This document shows positions 7,060 through 9,346 of a DNA stretch of 9,346 bases, in pieces. The DNA comes from Ruminococcus sp. UBA1366. Lineage in GTDB: Bacteria; Bacillota; Clostridia; Oscillospirales; Ruminococcaceae. Position 1 is the first letter of the stretch, and each line of letters opens with the position of its first letter. The notes below the pieces were generated by a model. It worked only from the letters and a program-made list of their open reading frames with translations, was not told where the DNA came from and did not search any database. The stretch is taken from positions 1,056 to 10,401 of the forward strand of contig DBRO01000120.1 in NCBI GenBank assembly GCA_002306005.1. The letters run 5' to 3'. A program made the translations under genes and the position numbers.

Positions 7060-8552
7060 TGAATACGAACTATGATGTCATGATTGTTGGAACAGGAGCC
7101 GCAGGACTTTACACAGCACTCAATCTTGCGCCGACGCTGCGTGTACTGATGATTTCCAAAAAGGAAATGAAACTTTGCAATTCTGCGCTTGCACAGGGCG
7201 GCGTTGCGGGCGTGTACCATAATCCGGAGGACAGTCCGGCGCTGCATAAAAAGGACACGTTGATTGCGGGCGGGTATGAGAACCGGCTGGAAACGCTGGA
7301 TGTGCTGGTCAACGAGGCTTGCATTGATATTGACAGGGTTATCAAGCTGGGCGTGGAATTTGACAAAAAGCCGGACGGCGATTACCACCGCACGCTGGAA
7401 GGCGGGCATGGAATGCACCGGATTTTCCACCACGAGGATACAACCGGCTACGAGATTGTGTCAAAATTGCAGGAGCGCGTACTGGAACTTCCGAATGTTT
7501 CCGTGCTGGAAAACGCGCAGATGTGCGACATTCAAAAAACCGCCACGGGCTTTGCGCTGGATATTCTTTGCGGCGGCAAGCACGAAACCTATCTCTGTCA
7601 CTACACGGTTTTTTGTACGGGCGGCATTGGCAGGGTGTACGAATACACCACAAATACGGCAATTGCCACAGGGGACGGCATTGCGATGGCGTATTATCTG
7701 GGGGCGGAAATCCGCCACCTGAGCTATATTCAGTTCCACCCTACAGCGTTTCAAAATCACCACACGCGGGAATGCTTTTTGATTTCCGAGGCGGTACGGG
7801 GCGAGGGTGCGTATTTGCGCAACTGCAAGCGTGAACGGTTTATGCAGGATTATGACGAGCGGTTGGAATTAGCACCGCGGGATGTGGTTTCGCACGCAAT
7901 TATTTCCGAGGCGAAAAAAACCGGTTCGGACGAATTTTACATTGATGTGACGCACTTAAAGCCGGACTTTATCAAAAAGCGTTTCCCGATGATTTACAGC
8001 AAACTGCTGGAGGTGGGGTACGATATGACCAAAGACCTTGTACCGATTTTCCCCTGCCAGCACTACCTGATGGGCGGCATTAATGTGGATACCAGCGCAC
8101 GGACTTCCGTTGCGGGGCTGTATGCGTGCGGGGAGTGTTCCCACACAGGGGTGCATGGCAACAACCGGCTTGCAAGTAACTCCCTGCTGGAAGCATTAGT
8201 GTTTTCGCGCCGCGCTGCACAGGATATCAATTCCCTGACGGGCGAAAAAAGCGGCGGGGATTTTACACCGTATACATTTGCCAATACGGATTCTTATCCT
8301 GTTATTCCAACAGGATTGCGGACGGAAATCCGAAAAATTATGCAGACGGCATATTTTGTAATTCCCGATGCGGAAAAAATTCGCACCGGAATCGTGCGGA
8401 TACGGGAAATTTACGACTTTTTAGAGAACGGCAAATTCCGCAAAAACCACGATTATGTGGAGGCAAGTTCTCTTGCGACAGTGGCGTATATTGTGCTTAG
8501 TGAGGCGCAGGCGGCATTGGAGCCGCAACACGATTCCGAACAAAAACAGTAG
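7059..8552 (+). CDS. nadB: L-aspartate oxidase
   Basis: FAD enzyme that oxidises L-aspartate to iminoaspartate, the first step of de novo NAD synthesis; in an anaerobe the electron acceptor would be fumarate rather than oxygen (family knowledge). It is a 497-residue member of the succinate dehydrogenase/fumarate reductase flavoprotein family. Visible are the dinucleotide motif GTGAAG (11-16), AQGGVAGV, EGGHGMHRIFHH (from E114), QFHPT (225-229, H227), SEAVRGEGAY (243-252), LAPRD (R274), QHYLMGG (334-340, H335) and GVHGNNRLASNS (364-375, R370). These cover the substrate and flavin sites known from the family. The C-terminal helical domain (about 436-497) is short: the family's usual SRGxHYRxDYP-type end is missing, and the protein stops in a polar EPQHDSEQKQ tail. 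Its own promoter precedes it, and nadC follows after 12 nt in the same operon. Confidence 0.95.
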   Translation: MNTNYDVMIVGTGAAGLYTALNLAPTLRVLMISKKEMKLCNSALAQGGVAGVYHNPEDSPALHKKDTLIAGGYENRLETLDVLVNEACIDIDRVIKLGVEFDKKPDGDYHRTLEGGHGMHRIFHHEDTTGYEIVSKLQERVLELPNVSVLENAQMCDIQKTATGFALDILCGGKHETYLCHYTVFCTGGIGRVYEYTTNTAIATGDGIAMAYYLGAEIRHLSYIQFHPTAFQNHHTRECFLISEAVRGEGAYLRNCKRERFMQDYDERLELAPRDVVSHAIISEAKKTGSDEFYIDVTHLKPDFIKKRFPMIYSKLLEVGYDMTKDLVPIFPCQHYLMGGINVDTSARTSVAGLYACGECSHTGVHGNNRLASNSLLEALVFSRRAAQDINSLTGEKSGGDFTPYTFANTDSYPVIPTGLRTEIRKIMQTAYFVIPDAEKIRTGIVRIREIYDFLENGKFRKNHDYVEASSLATVAYIVLSEAQAALEPQHDSEQKQ

Positions 8553-8558
8553 GGAGGG
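8551..8558 (+). promoter_or_regulatory. nadC ribosome binding site
   Basis: AGGGAGGG overlaps the last two bases of the nadB stop codon and lies 6 nt before the ATG at 8565. This is a strong SD consistent with tight nadB-nadC coupling. Confidence 0.8.
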
Positions 8559-8564
8559 CTTTTC

Positions 8565-9346
8565 ATGCGGCTGATGCCGTTTCAGGCGGACGAAATTATA
8601 AAAACCGCCCTTTTGGAGGATATCAATTACATTGACGTGACCACGGATTATCTGGTGGATGAAAATGCGGAGGCAACGGCGTATTATTTGGCAAAGGACA
8701 GCGGTGTGCTTTGCGGACTGGAAATTGCGCTGCGGGTGTTTACCCTGCTGGACGGGGACGCAAAATTTGTGACATATAAACACGAGGGCGAACGGGTGCA
8801 ACAAGGCGATATTCTTGCCGAAATTACGGCGAAAACCCGTGCAGTGCTCAAGGGAGAACGCACGGCGCTGAATCTTTTGCAGCATATGTCAGGCATTGCT
8901 ACGCAAACCCGCCGTTGTGTGGATTTGGTTGCCGGCACAAGGGCGAGCATTGCCGACACGCGCAAAACCCTGCCGGGACTGCGGGTTCTGCAAAAATACG
9001 CCGTTACGGTCGGCGGGGGAAAAAACCACAGGTTTAATCTTTCCGACTGCGCCATGCTCAAGGACACGCATCTGGACGCATACGGCAGTATGACGGGTGC
9101 TGTCACAGCACTGCGAGAAAAACTTGGGCATACGGTGAAAATCGAAGTGGAGGTTTCCAATTTCGAACAGCTGGACGAGGCGCTTTCGCTGGGTGTGGAA
9201 ATCATCATGCTGGACAATATGCCTTGCGAACAGATGGCGGAAGCGGTGAAAATCACCGCGGGCAGGGCGATTTTGGAGGCATCAGGCAATGTGACGGAGG
9301 AAAACATTCGCGCAATTGCCGAAACCGGCGTGGATATGATTTCCCT
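8565..9346 (+). CDS. nadC: Nicotinate-nucleotide pyrophosphorylase (carboxylating), 3'-partial
   Basis: Quinolinate phosphoribosyltransferase: it joins quinolinate to PRPP with loss of CO2 to give nicotinate mononucleotide. The first 260 residues are visible with no stop codon; the family is about 280 long, so roughly 20 residues lie past the window. Motifs seen: ERTALNLLQHMSGIA (98-112), DTRKTLPGLR (131-140), QKYAVTVGGGKNHR (143-156), LKDTH (165-169), IEVEVSNFEQLDEAL (193-207), IIMLDNM (213-219) and LEASGNVTEENI (237-248). These include the basic residues expected to bind quinolinate and PRPP phosphates (R99, R133, K134, H155, R156, K166) and the acidic E196 and D217. One oddity is KDTH where the family usually has KDNH. 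It follows nadB after 12 nt. Confidence 0.95.
   Translation, partial: MRLMPFQADEIIKTALLEDINYIDVTTDYLVDENAEATAYYLAKDSGVLCGLEIALRVFTLLDGDAKFVTYKHEGERVQQGDILAEITAKTRAVLKGERTALNLLQHMSGIATQTRRCVDLVAGTRASIADTRKTLPGLRVLQKYAVTVGGGKNHRFNLSDCAMLKDTHLDAYGSMTGAVTALREKLGHTVKIEVEVSNFEQLDEALSLGVEIIMLDNMPCEQMAEAVKITAGRAILEASGNVTEENIRAIAETGVDMIS

Overview
The window holds two metabolic operons and one small opposing gene, all on ordinary chromosomal-looking DNA. I see no mobile element, CRISPR array, rRNA or tRNA. Strong Shine-Dalgarno (SD) sites, a Gram-positive-type GltD and iron-sulfur/NrdD-type anaerobic proteins point to an anaerobic Firmicute. A moderate-GC member of class Clostridia (Ruminococcaceae/Oscillospiraceae-like) is my best guess; this is inference, not a species call.

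Layout: bases 1-117 are a gltB leader with weak hairpins. gltB (118-4680) and gltD (4708-6192) encode the two subunits of NADPH-type glutamate synthase (GOGAT) and are closed by a strong, probably bidirectional terminator (6198-6236). On the minus strand, 6290-6589 encodes a 99-residue protein whose last ~35 residues look like the glycyl-radical tail of anaerobic ribonucleotide reductase (NrdD) without the rest of that enzyme. It has its own near-consensus promoter (6754-6782), a leader of about 158 nt, and a candidate NrdR box between its -35 and -10. On the plus strand, a promoter at 6949-6977 and a structured 5' leader precede nadB (7059-8552, L-aspartate oxidase). nadC (quinolinate phosphoribosyltransferase) starts 12 nt after nadB and runs off the window.

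How they work together: GltBD makes glutamate from glutamine and 2-oxoglutarate. NadB oxidises aspartate to iminoaspartate, NadA (not seen here) would condense this to quinolinate, and NadC would convert quinolinate to nicotinate mononucleotide for NAD(P), the cofactor GltD uses. The sites most worth a second look are all in the 6590-7058 intergenic region: the NrdR-like box in front of the NrdD-tail gene, and the nadB leader, where one hairpin abuts a second that encloses the SD.
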